Assembly (NCBI GenBank): GCA_024195265.1
Contig: JAJLRJ010000001.1
Location: 61,846,655 to 61,910,654, forward strand
Source: Dendrophyllia cribrosa
Lineage: Eukaryota > Cnidaria > Anthozoa > Scleractinia > Dendrophylliidae
DNA length: 64,000 nt
Reading direction: 5' to 3'
The translations under genes and the position numbers were made by a program. The notes beneath the pieces were generated by a model. It was not told the DNA's origin. It searched no databases and saw only the letters and a list, made by a program, of their open reading frames with translations. Positions 53,643 to 64,000 of this stretch are shown here, one piece after another (position 1 is the stretch's first letter; each line of letters starts with the position of its first letter).

Positions 53643-56600
53643 ATGAAACTCCTGGCAGTCTTTGCCTTTGTGCTTTACATTTCTGTCGGTAAGCACTTCT
53701 CTGTCTCTAACTGTTACAACAAAAAATGATATGGAGTAGAAATCGGGCATTAAATGTTGCCCGTTTATAATCTAGTGGTTAATCATATCGATACAGTCCT
53801 ATTTCAGTTGTAACCAGGGAGCTCTCTTAAGTTTAAATATATTAGCAATTTACGATAAATTTCACCAACTTTAAATAATCACTAAATACTTTCCAACAGG
53901 GAACCGTTATATGTTTGGAAAATTTCATTTTAATTACTTAGATACGAACATTGTTATGTGCTGTAAAAAACGATGTCTGAGGTTTCAGTAATGCAGAGAT
54001 TTTGGATCCAAGAACTAAGTGACCCCTTTATTCGTACTCCGTGCATTTTTATATCGTTTACGGAAACACAACAAAGACTATAGACCTCTTTCAGTTCTAC
54101 TTTCTTTTACTGTTTGATAGTCATAATAAATGACTCGATTTGCATATATGAAAAACAAATCACATTCCTTTCTTTCGTTTTGTCACATTAGTAAACCTGA
54201 CCGAAGTCAGTAATTTTAAACATTAGTCGATCTAAACTTACTGAAAATCAAGATACTACTGTTCATCAATAACATTGAGTTATTTAAGACAGAAGAATAT
54301 AAAATTATTTCCGAACATTATATTAGGAACTGGGGCGCATCTAAGTGCACGAAAGCCAGTGGAAATCTCGAAAGGTAACTACATAGAAGTTATTCAGCGA
54401 AACGTTGTGTAATACGGCTAAATGTTTGTACAATTGAGGGGTTTTTTTTCGAGCCTTTAGGGGTATTTGCACTCTAGATTGATATATCGAATGGTGATAG
54501 CGTTTATGAAAGGACAAAACTAAATGAGAAGTTAATTAAAAATGAAACGTGTTGTATTGGACTATGAGACTAAATCTATCCGCTGTGAAAATTCATAAGA
54601 CATCATCGGCTTTGCTAAGCAGTTTGCGTGCAAAATTCACCTGCCAATATTGCTGACAAACATGGTGGAAATAGAAACGGGCGATGTGGGAGTGCCGTAA
54701 CAAGACCGTTTTATTTTTTGTGTGCAATGACAAATTTAAAAATATTTATTCTAATTCGATAATGTATCGATGTATTGTTCAAAAGGATGGCTAAATCTTC
54801 TTACTTTGACCATTCTATCCTCTTTCACCAGGTTCATCCGAATATAAGATATGTCTATGACATGCTAAATGAATGCAACTGTATAGGGAGAGGTCGACCA
54901 GCCGTAGGAGCTTTATTTGATTCAGGAGCAGCATGTTCTCCAAACCGAATGCGCTTGTAATTGGTGTTGTCAATGGGTGAACTTAGTGGAAACGAGCAAA
55001 AGGGAATTGCCATGCCACAATGTCAAGAAATACGACTTTTAAAATAGAGAGCCAGTTTCTCAGCCAAACGACTGGCAGACAGCGCCCATGTTAAAAGTAG
55101 CCCCTCCCCTTGCGCTATGTATAACTCGGGATATTTATAACTTTCAAGTGCGTAAGAGAATGATTCCAAGCATAATATCTATAATAGTGAAAAATATATA
55201 TACATGAATAAAATAGAGTCAAAAGGTGCTGATAAAAAAAGATCGTCTTTGGGCTAAAAGCAAATGATATAGATCATGATGGGGCGAAGAAAGGAGAGAA
55301 CGAAAACTGGACATACAGTGTTGTTCAACCTAATAAGATGTCCGTGTGTTTTTATCCAATTCATGGAAATGAAATCAAATCAACTGGACCCTACACGCAA
55401 ATGCAACTGCTTAAGGTGGCTCGACTGGGTTTTTTGGCGACGTAACACCCCAACTTTGAACGGCTGATACTTCACTGTCTGAGATCGGTCAGGCAAGCTG
55501 CTTCACACATAAACTAGAGATGAAATGAACTTTCCAAAAAAGTGGATTTGATTGACATCAGTGTTACCATAACAACGATCTGATGACGTCATGGTTTTTG
55601 CATATTAGTAATTTTCTCAACATCTAGACCTAAACTTTTAAAACGACTGTATGCCTCTTATAGTCTACATGTATGTCTTCAAGACTGCAAAGTTTGAAAA
55701 AATTCTATGAGAGCGTTTTCGAATAAAATTGAGTTGAATATTTTCCATCAAAAATTTAAAAATTCGCATTACTTTCTGTTATTTCGTCGATGCCAGCGCT
55801 TTCCTGACAAATTGAAACAATATTTTCACCATATATTATTCATGTGCCATAAAACTACATTCCTTGAAGGTTTCATACTGTTTGCTTCACTAGATTTCAG
55901 TTGATATGATCGGAAGCAATGTCTTAAATATGCTCATTCTACTCACAGAAGTAACACTTTTGTTAGGGAAGCGTTTATTTAAAAACTAGTCGATAAAATT
56001 TTTTTAAAATCTTCTGATCTAAAGTTGTACATGTAATGCACTATCTCTGCAAATTTCAAGTGCATTGAATCATTTTAAGGGCGCGAAATACAATTAAAAG
56101 TATAGGGGACTTTTGCATTCGTCTTCCAAAGTTTCATTGCCGTATTATTTGTTGACAGCTGGTTTATTTCAGGACTTTCTCTTTTGTCTACATTCTACAC
56201 ATTTGTGCACTTTTGAATAAATTTTAAACATGTTACATGTGCATGACCGCAGCCTTATGTTAATTGCCATTGTAGTCATTGTACTATGAAAATAATTTTC
56301 ACGATCGCTTTGGAGCATGCAAGCATGGCAAACGTGTTGTTTCAAAAGCGCACAAATATGTAGAATGTAGACAAAAGAGAAAGTCATGAAATAAACCAGC
56401 TGTCAACAAATAATACGGTAATGAAACTTCGGAAGACGAATGCAAAAGTCCCCTATAATTTTAATATTGTATTTCGCGCCCTTAAAGTGATTCAATGCAT
56501 TTGAAATTTGCAGAGATAGTGCATTACATGTACAACTTTTGATCAAAAGATTTTAAAAAAATTTCATCGACTTGTTTTTAAATAAACGCTTCCCTAACAA

Positions 56601-57605
56601 AGTGTTACTTCTGTGAGTAGAATGAGCATATTTAAGACATTGCTTCCGATCACATCAACTGAAATCTAGTGAAGCAAACAGGATGAAACCTTCAAGGAAT
56701 GTAGTTTTATGGCACATGAATAATATATGGTGAAAATATTGTTTCAATTTGTCAGGAAAGCGCTGGCATCGACGAAATAACAGAAAGTAATGCGAATTTT
56801 TAAATCTTTGATGGAAAATATTCAACTCAATTTTATTCGAAAACGCTCTCATAGAATTTTTTCAAACTTTGCAGTCTTGAAGACATACATGTAGACTATA
56901 AGAGGCATACAGTCGTTTTAAAAGTTTAGGTCTAGATGTTGAGAAAATTACTAATATGTAAAAACCATGACGTCATCGGATCGTTGTTATGGTAACACCG
57001 ATGTCAATCAAATCTACATTTTTGGAACGTTCATTTCATCTCTAGTACATGTGTGAAGCAGCTTGCCTGACCGAACTCAGACAGTGAAGTATCCGCCGTT
57101 CAAATTTGGGGTGTTATGTCGCCAAAAACCCAGTCGAGCCACCTTAATATACTAAAAAAATAAGGTCATTTTACGTATTTGTTAATGAAATTATAAGCAT
57201 TTAATTTAATATAACGGAAAGAACCAAGGGACTAGGTGAAGTGCAAGTGTCTAAAAATATATGCCATTTCTTGCAGGTTTTGCACTCAAGTGTTACATTT
57301 GCTCGAGTTCAACTAGCATGGCAGACTGTGACAAAAATAGAAAGCAGATGGTCTGTACTATGGGCTTGGACCGTTGTGTCACGGTGACTTTGCGTTTTCC
57401 GGCCAGAGCCCTCAAACAGTTCGTTAAAGCCTGTAGTAACCAGGCGTATTGTAACAGCGCGGACACACTACTTAAAGCATGCAAGGCTGATAAAAACAAT
57501 ACATGCAAACTGGATTGCTGCGATAAAGATCTGTGCAACGGTGGTACACCGCCAACGAAGAGAACCCCCATAGAGTATTTTTTTGCTATGCGTTGGAAGC
57601 AATAG
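53643..57605 (+). CDS. Ly6/three-finger-type secreted protein, gene 2 (two exons)
   Basis: Exon 1 53643-53688 encodes the signal peptide MKLLAVFAFVLYISVG; exon 2 is 57277-57605. They join in phase 1 (GTAAGC donor, TTCTTGCAG acceptor) into 124 residues. The mature domain has the same 12 cysteines as gene 1 with CYIC, DRC, and the terminal DCCDKDLCN box, and ends FAMRWKQ without a GPI signal. Compared with gene 1 it has KQ before FVK and a longer loop (CNSADTLLKAC against CNKPLQAC). The reading frame is kept despite many substitutions, which argues that both are expressed. Its 3.6-kb intron contains a foldback transposon. The function is unknown; the family includes receptor modulators and venom proteins. 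Confidence 0.87.
55415..57143. mobile_element. 1.7-kb TTAA-flanked foldback element
   Basis: TTAA at 55411-55414 and 57144-57147. The ends GGTGGCTCGACTGGG / CCCAGTCGAGCCACC are inverted, and the arms are complementary almost to the axis near 56265. The same short frame appears on both arms (55707-55904 plus, 56655-56852 minus), a by-product of the palindrome. The empty site is TTAA at 47430-47433 in the other segment. The end design (GG.GGCTCGA) is shared with 59076-59706. Confidence 0.9.
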
Positions 57606-57771
57606 TTACTGCAGACGCTATTAAACATTGACTAAAGTAAATATTTGAAAATCTAATTAAGTGACTCATTCGTTTAAGCAAATCATAGATTGTAAGAGAA
57701 TTTAGTCTTGATTGCCGTTTTCAACGCTCGCAGTTGTATTTCGGTTTGCAGCCGACGGCACTCTTTCAGTT

Positions 57772-58444
57772 CTTATTTTACTCGTCGAACTCCATCGAAG
57801 CGACCATGCTCGCAGGGTAGACGCGATAATGCTTGAACAAATTATTGCTGTACATGGATTTGAGTAGTTCTATATATAAACCGCTTTTGTTGACATAACG
57901 ATTTGATGTAACTTTGATGAGTTTTGTTATCATTAAAAGTATTTTAAACTGGCTTAACAGACGTGTGGCTTTGTTGTTTTGGCGTTCGCGCATAATCATC
58001 ACAAGCCAGAGAATTGATTTTATTACACGCATTAAGGGTCCATCAGTCGCCTTGGCCGTATTCACGCGTTTGAGTTAGTTTTCCCACTTTGTGGGAGACT
58101 AGACATAAATTTCGAAACCACGGGGAATAGTGATTTTGTTGCGTATCTATCGCTGTTTAGCAATTAATTTATCAATGTTTGTCATGTTTAAGTAATGCTC
58201 CACATACGAACTATAGTAAACTTTATTGTTCTGCGGCATTGGCTCTTCCCCACATGGAATATCTTTGGTTTCAAGAATAGTGGAGGAGCTGATGGTTCAT
58301 AAATATATTTCATTATAAAAATAAAGAAAATCCATTTGCGTCAAACAAATTTTAGAAAATATTGGTGCTTAACCAATTAGAATAGCAGAAAACAATAGCT
58401 AATAATTTTGCTTCTTTGATGAAGTTCCCCAAATAGAATATCTT
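57772..58444. other. Intergenic DNA
   Basis: Unique in the window, with no supported gene. Confidence 0.4.
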
Positions 58445-58448
58445 TTAA

Positions 58449-59071
58449 CCCTTCTACTCCCAAGGACGCTTTTAGGCACTGTTTAGGGTTATACAGGTTG
58501 TACCATTTGTGACGTCATCAGTTTTAACGTCCGAAGATATTTTTGACAATTATCGGCAAGGCAAGGAGGAAATATTGCTAAACATACCCAGACGAGACCG
58601 TTTGGATTAATTGAACTGGAGTTTCACGCAAACAACCTCTGAACTTTATGTTACAAAATCAAAGGAAAATTTGCCCTACCCACCGACGGCTACTTGACGA
58701 TCAAAATTTCCACATTCCGCGACGTTTGGGCGAAAACTTTACATTGTCAAGAAAGTCTATTAAAAGGTCAACAAAACTGACCAAAAAAAAAACAGACAAA
58801 AAGGAAACTAAAAGAACGGGCTTGAGAATAAAAAAGAAAAAGTCTAGGCAAGTCGTGTTTATCTCGTTCAAAAACTGTCGAAATTTCGATCAGTGCGCAT
58901 GCCCGAACTCAGATTCTCAAATACTTCTACAAATGGCAGGAGGGTATAGTTTGCCGAGCTGCAAACGATGTTATTGATTGTGCGGCCTCAATTTGGCTAC
59001 ATAATGGCCATAAAATGGCATTTGTAGCCCGAAAAAGCGTTATTTTTGGTGGAAATTTGGAAGTCAAAGGG
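58449..59071. mobile_element. TTAA-flanked MITE
   Basis: The ends CCCTTCTACTCCCAAGG and CTTCCAAATTT..-type TTGGAAGTCAAAGGG are inverted, with TTAA at 58445-58448 and 59072-59075. The lysine-rich frame inside (58648-58977) is not recognisable and is not called. Confidence 0.6.
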
Positions 59072-59075
59072 TTAA

Positions 59076-59706
59076 GGAGGCTCGAAAGGGTTTCTTACAG
59101 CTTATGTACATGTCAGAACAACTACACATTAAAATTTTATGGTCTCTGAAACAAATTGTAGATAAGCTTATGACATGGTTGTTAAAGTTTCCTTCAAGAC
59201 CATTTATGACGTCATATCTGTTGTCATGGTAACTATAACCCTCCAAAGAGATACCCCTCAAAAGTCAGTTTTTTAAATCTATCTTTAAAACTAACTCGGT
59301 GACCTATGTTTTTTATAAGCGTTTTTAAAAGTTTGCAATATTCCTCACCTCCTGTGTAAATTTGAAAAAAATCTGTATTGTGGAAATCGAGATAAATCGA
59401 AAAAGGCCTTTTAAAGATTTAAAAAAATTCCACTGTACAGTTTTTTTCCAAAATGTCTCAAATGTTAGATAAAGTTGAATGCAACTTGCATGAAAAATTT
59501 CAACATAGGTCACCGAGCAAAGTTTTGAGATAAAGAGGAATATTTTATGCACGATTTATTTCCGGTTCGCGCGATTTTACGCAGTATTTTTATTTCCGGT
59601 GAGCTGCGCGCGCTACTTTTTGATAGGAAAATCAGCTGACGTATGCGTCAAAGCACGACGAGTGCACGTCGCGCGCGCACGCAGCTGAAAACCCTTTCGA
59701 GCCTCC
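59076..59706. mobile_element. 631-bp TTAA-flanked element
   Basis: TTAA at 59072-59075 (shared with the element to the left) and 59707-59710. The ends GGAGGCTCGAAAGGGTTT / AAACCCTTTCGAGCCTCC are inverted. It is non-autonomous. Confidence 0.8.
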
Positions 59707-59710
59707 TTAA

Positions 59711-60167
59711 AACTTGCATGTTGTGCGATTGGGTCTCAAATTACTTGAAACCTTAAAAAAAAATTGATAAAATGCACCTTGAACCTTAACTTTTTAGCAG
59801 TTTTGAGTCTAGGCCAATGAGATCACTAGTTGTAACAATGAAACAAGTTGGCATTCCATCGTGCATTGCCGTTCAGCACTATGCTTCTTATGCGGATCAT
59901 TAGATAGTCTTACGCCTTAGCAGTTGCTTTAAATTCGACAAAAAAGAAACACAAATCATTCTGTGGCTGTCAATATGTATGGATATAGGACAGCAGCGGA
60001 GATCCCAAAATTGAAATACTCATTAAGCTTTCAATCGGCGTGGGGGTGCCCGAGATTCGGGGATGAAATCCTTTCGTGGCTTAGTTTGCAGGATAGAAAC
60101 ATTTTCAAAAATTAGTTGTGAGAAGATCGTGGCCATTTGAGCCAGGAGATTAACATTTACTGTAACA
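59711..60167. other. Intergenic DNA
   Basis: No gene was seen. The last 50 bases repeat 49958-50010. Confidence 0.4.
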
Positions 60168-60705
60168 TTTAAGAAGTCTATTTTCTTTTATCAAAACCTC
60201 CTAGTCTGCCTGGGAAGCAACATAAGAATAGACAATGGAGCCGGAAAGAAAACACAGACAACACTTTTCCAAGACAAGCTGCAGAGAGGTTCTTCCACAT
60301 TCTTCATCGAAGTGGATGGCAAGGTAAAAAATAATACAACTCCATTTTCAGCCATGACTCCATATTATCAGAGCGGAGCAACCCCGTATACTATTCTAGT
60401 GGACACGAAAGGCAACAGCTACTACATTCCATCCTCAAGCGCCCCTAGTCTTAATGTTCATGTTCAAAACCAAATCTCGGAAAATCAATCAGGGAAAACG
60501 TCCAGTGGTAAGTAGGCTACTGCCTGGCTTGAGCACAGCTCGGTCGATGGAAGCTACGAGTATGCAATTTACTTGAAGACACCATCAAATCCGAACAATG
60601 CAAATACTGCTTGGCTTCTACAAGAAGATAAGAAACAAGGGCAACAAAATTGTCTTCGGTAATCTTAAGAATGGGTTCAGTGTGGAAATCAATTTGAGAA
60701 AATAG
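60168..60705 (+). pseudogene. PL8 lyase last-exon fragment
   Basis: Begins abruptly within the last exon (matching 31162 and onward) and is nearly identical to the complete gene. TAG at 60513-60515, where the functional copy has GAGTAT, breaks the frame. Then a deletion joins the equivalent of about 31632 to about 32058. It ends with the normal stop at 60703-60705 and downstream block. The 5-prime two thirds of the gene are absent. It is much closer to the 26706-32128 gene than to the copy at 1-1271. Confidence 0.9.
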
Positions 60706-61530
60706 AGTTTTAGTCTGGAAGTTAAGTACTTAGAGTCTTTTGTCCCTTTAACATACAGCAAATGAGATTTACTTACTGTTTTACTGTTATTGGGATGGTC
60801 AATGTTTCCGGGTCAGCAATTGACACTGTTTAGAAATTTGAGCTCCCTTTATCTGTAACATTAACGCACCACTATAAGGGTTAGTTATTTAACAACAACC
60901 GAACGTCAGTCTGTCTGTCTCTCTTCGTACAAATAACCTTGAAGTAACTACAGATGGTTTCAGAAAACAGTAGAAAAATAAATAGAACATGGAACGACAA
61001 TAGCAAAAAAGAACAAAAGAAGGTTAAGATAGAATAGCAGGATATCACGATAATTCGCAATAAGAATAACGAATGATTTATTTTTCGTGGAAAACTCATT
61101 GAAATTAAAAGACATCGGGCACAGGCTTGGGAAACCGGAACCGAAGGTAATACTTTGTTGTCCCATTATCTGTTGTGACGTAACTTCTTAATATTTGTAA
61201 AAACAATTTTCAGTTGTAAAGGATACAGTTAGCATAGCAAAGGTATCATGGATGTTTTAAAACTGAATAAGTAATAATGACAATAAACAAGAAATCATGT
61301 TTTCTTGTACTTAAGGTGAATAATTAAACACAAGAGTGAGATTAACCTGTTGCACCTGCTTATGAAGGGATGATTGTTCCTGAACAATGTGAAATTCTCT
61401 TTTCTCTTTGATCTTTATTGATAGGTATAGGAGACAGAATCAAAGATGGAAAAACATTTCATTAGTGATAGGTGTCCCAAGAAGCTAGAGCAAGACTTGC
61501 CTCCTTTTTAAAGTGTATTCGCTCTTGATT
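60706..61530 (+). repeat. PL8 downstream block, copy 5
   Basis: Nearly identical to 32129-32930, showing that the pseudogene and this block came from one recent duplication. Confidence 0.85.
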
Positions 61531-61630
61531 TTTAACTCGTGAATGCGCGAAACGTTAAACGAGTTACAGCAGACAAGGCCAAATATGGAAATTTTAACTT
61601 CTTCCAACTATCGGCATAAACGTTTCTTAG
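61531..61630. mobile_element. Truncated copy of the AACTCGTGAATA element
   Basis: TTTTTAACTCGTGAATGCGC to CGGCATAAACGTTTCTTAGA matches the left part of 36118-36414. It is cut off by the 3-prime end of the LINE at 61631. Confidence 0.5.
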
Positions 61631-61750
61631 ACAACAACAACAACAACAAGTAGCTTTATTTGCATGACTATAAATCCTTACAGTATTGCAAAGCTTTACA
61701 ACATAACAAAATGAAATTACAATAATATAATAAAGAAAGGGAAAGTACAA

Positions 61751-64000
61751 TCAGTCTGATTTGATAATTTGATTATTGCGGAGATCTAAGCATGAAATAA
61801 TGAAATTCACCAAATGAATATTTACAAAATAATTACGAGAGTTCATTAATTCATTGGTAACTTCTGAAGGAGATAACTGTTTTATATTTGGTAGGTGATA
61901 CCCTAGCCTGTGAACAGGCCTCCTTGTGGGGGTATGACGAAAGTAGATAGCGACGAAAAGAAAACTCGCGAGGAAAACTCGGCGAGCGAAGCGAGCCGCG
62001 GGAAAACTGGGGAGAGGGGAAGAGGCGGGGAGGCCTGTGGACAAACCATTGATGCCGCCGTTCCAGATCACCAACTGTGCACTAGATTCTAGTGCAAACG
62101 CTGATTGGTCAGATCACCGACACATTCTGTTGACAAGTTTGCGGTCATGATATCCGCCGACATGCGATCAAAATTTGCATATCGCACTGCAAAATAGAAA
62201 CATGTCTGACGGCCGGTTCTCAATCGATCAGTTTGAAAAAGCATTGGGCCATTCTCTGAGGGATTTCCCTCATATTACAGGTTTAAAAGAAGAGCAGAAA
62301 CGTTCCTTGAAGTCTTTAGCGGAGAAACATGATGTATTTGGCATTTTTCCGACTGGATTAGGAAGTTCAATCTTTCAAATTCTCCCTCGTGTCCTGAAAG
62401 AGAACGACCGTTATTGTTGTAACGCCACTAGTTTCCATTATGAAGGATCAAGTCGAGGAGATGACACGTTTGGAACTCAAAGCATTTGCTATTGGTTTAG
62501 GGGAAGAAGAAGCTGAGAAAGAACTATGCGCATGGTTATAAAACTAAAACAGGGGTAGACAGACCTACACGACTCCTGTTGTGTGACCATTGTATTGTTT
62601 TAAGCCTTCACTGCATGCCTCTTTCTGTAAAAATAGACAGGCTAAAAACTAGTATCACTCATCGCTAAAAAAGTATTTAAAAAGCATAAAGCTTTCCCAG
62701 TAAGACTTAAGAGAGAAATGCGCCTTTAGATCACAGTTAGGAATTTGTTCTCTTCGATGATATTGATCTTTGATTTCGGCGGAATATCTCTGAAATTGTA
62801 CAGAGCCGTTAGAATTATATTTCTTTATGCCGTTGTTTGGTGCTAGCTCTAATTTTCAAACGCTGTGGTTTCTCTGGCTCACTTCTGTTGCAAGATAAAT
62901 ACTAATCGGCTAAAGTTTGTTATCGCATTGAAAGTGTAAGGATCGTTAATTTCTCATGCCGTGATTATTCGTTCCCGCGACTTGTCATTTTTTACGTGCG
63001 CGACTATTTGCATTCCAATGCAACCAACCACTGATAATGATCTTGTTGACAGATAATCGACAGGCTAATTACAAAGGGGTGGAATGGCGGCCTCAATAAT
63101 TTGTCGACAGGCTCTCCCCCTCCCTTTTCCTTTTACCCACCTCCTCCCCGTTCGTCTTTTTTTTTTTCGCCCGAAATCCCAACAGAGAGCCTGTTCACAG
63201 GCTAGTGATACCCTATTTTCCTGTAAAATCCGTCCCTAATAATTGAGTATTTAGGACAGTGGAAAAGGAAGTGAATTTCATCTTCAATTTCATTAGATCC
63301 ACAAGTAGGGCACAATCTATCATCTCTCGTGATTTTTTCATATCTACCAATTTCAATCATTAATTTATGATTACTTATACGAAATTTTACTAATTGTTTT
63401 CTGTCATTTGATTTCCTTGTAACGTCTAAGTAATGAGAAGGCGTTATATTCGTTCTTAAAGATATTATAAAATTCGAGTTTCTTAGAGTGTTGAATGATA
63501 TGTCGCCAATATAGGATATATTTTTGTTGCATTAAGTTTACATAATGTTCGATTTTAGTTTCAGTTAAGAAAATAGGGTCAAAATCAGGCAAATTATAGA
63601 ATTCGGATATCCTTATAAGATTAGAGTAGAAGCTATTTTTACCAGAAGAGTGAAGATCTGCGGACATTAAAAAGATCTGTTTAACAATAGAGTTATTGTC
63701 CTTACTTTGAAGATATAAGGTATAATTAATTATTTTCTGATTAATAGCTATAATAAGAGGAAACCTTCCTAGTTCAGCTCTACATGCCACATTTGATGCT
63801 TTATTGCTTACTTCTAGATAACGTTTGCAGAATTGTAAATGGATTTTTCCAATCTGCGAGCTGTCCCAAGACTTAAAATCCGGTTTTGTGTACACACCCC
63901 AAACTTCGCTATTATATGTTAAAATTGGGGAGATCATCGCGTCAAAGATTTTACTTGCCAGGGATGGGGACAATTTACTGAAATTTGTATGTTTTCTTAG
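61751..64000 (-). CDS. LINE ORF2 C-terminal part, interrupted by an insertion (partial)
   Basis: Segments 63214-64000 and 61751-61903 (minus strand). The first contains the post-RT thumb signature ASKIFDAMISPILTYNSEVW, and further on a zinc-like CPTC..EDEIHFLFHC box after KLMIEIGRYEKI (about 63290-63360). The second gives the C-terminal tail ending at TGA 61751-61753. These features are typical of CR1/L2/Jockey-type LINE ORF2 proteins. No stop is visible in the two segments apart from the inserted element. The RT palm and endonuclease would lie beyond position 64000. Confidence 0.65.
61904..63204. mobile_element. Long-TIR element with 9-bp target duplication, 1.3 kb
   Basis: The target duplication GTGATACCC (61895-61903 and 63205-63213) flanks TAGCCTGTGAACAGGC / GAGCCTGTTCACAGGCTA. 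It shares ends and interior with 51059-52001 (GATGCCGCCGTTCCA, CTGATTGGTCAGATCA). It carries a helicase-like frame (62202-62516) better preserved than in the other copy. No transposase. It is inserted in LINE coding sequence. Confidence 0.88.
62202..62516 (+). pseudogene. RecQ-like DNA helicase N-terminal fragment in the long-TIR element
   Basis: From ATG 62202 the frame reads MSDGRFSIDQFEKALGHSLR, then a helicase entry motif LKEEQKRSLKSLAEKHDVFG and a phosphate-binding loop region IFPTGLGSSIFQILPRVL. The loop should read TGxGKS; here the lysine is lost (GLGSS), and after about residue 75 the sequence drifts into an unrelated frame and stops at 62516. RecQ family helicases unwind DNA with ATP; this copy cannot. 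The same N terminus, more decayed, is at about 51358-51520 in the sister element, so the fragment is part of the family, either a captured host gene or a remnant of the element's own helicase. Confidence 0.6.

Larger units (their letters stand above)
50410..57771 (+). repeat. Segmental duplication, copy 2 (Ly6-like gene 2)
   Basis: Direct copy of 37540-48037, with two insertions of its own (51059-52001 and 55415-57143) and without the Ngaro-like element. Confidence 0.9.
61631..64000 (-). mobile_element. LINE (CR1/L2-like) 3-prime end, split by another element
   Basis: On the minus strand the RT C-terminal region runs in from the right edge and ends at the (TTG)n tail (61631-61649 on plus). 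It is interrupted at 61904-63204 by a younger long-TIR element; removing that and one 9-bp copy restores a continuous frame across the site. The 5-prime part lies beyond the window. Confidence 0.75.

Noticed and set aside
55707..55904. 65-aa frame repeated at 56655-56852 on the other strand
   Set aside because: The two are the arms of the foldback element; duplication reflects the palindrome, not conservation.
58648..58977. 109-aa lysine-rich frame
   Set aside because: Lies inside a TTAA-flanked MITE, with biased composition and no domain.

Overview
This is a piece of an animal nuclear genome, AT-rich, with spliced genes, many short transposons and several retrotransposons. A stony coral or another anthozoan cnidarian is the most likely source (inference: Ngaro-type tyrosine-recombinase retrotransposons, TTAA-flanked MITEs, a Penelope-like relic, tandem Ly6-type genes, and a secreted PL8 polysaccharide lyase). 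No bacterial-style operon, rRNA, tRNA or CRISPR array was seen.

Host genes. (1) A three-exon gene at 26706-32128 encodes a complete, secreted 1174-residue polysaccharide lyase of family 8 (chondroitin AC/ABC lyase type). The last exon of a second copy opens the window (1-1271), and a truncated copy lies at 60168-60705. Non-coding sequence that normally follows the PL8 stop codon occurs five times (from 1272, about 12945, about 18301, 32129 and 60706), so the locus is an old, decaying tandem array. (2) Two small secreted Ly6/three-finger-type proteins (119 and 124 aa) each have a signal-peptide exon and one cysteine-rich exon: 39804-47875 and 53643-57605. They lie in a direct segmental duplication (37540-48037 and 50410-57771). 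(3) Weaker candidates are a 155-aa reading frame on the minus strand (49032-49499) and a 53-aa secreted peptide (8327-8488).

Mobile DNA. The intron of the first Ly6 gene contains an apparently full-length 5.9-kb Ngaro-like retrotransposon (40363-46307, minus strand) with SAP/zinc-finger Gag, RT-RNase H and tyrosine recombinase. Its split direct repeats carry an array of small hairpins whose stems covary. A second, degenerate element with the same split-repeat layout is at 19693-22973. Two long-TIR elements with 9-bp target duplications (51059-52001 and 61904-63204) carry fragments of a RecQ-like helicase. TTAA-flanked elements are numerous (2277-3041, 3046-3427, 7397-7990, 18600-19181, 55415-57143, 58449-59071, 59076-59706). 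There are also foldback elements, TA-flanked MITEs, a Penelope-like relic (34365-35100) and a LINE fragment reaching the right edge (61631-64000).

The duplicated host segments supply unoccupied sites for many insertions, so target duplications and relative ages can be read from the sequence. Stretches with no recognised content are marked as such.
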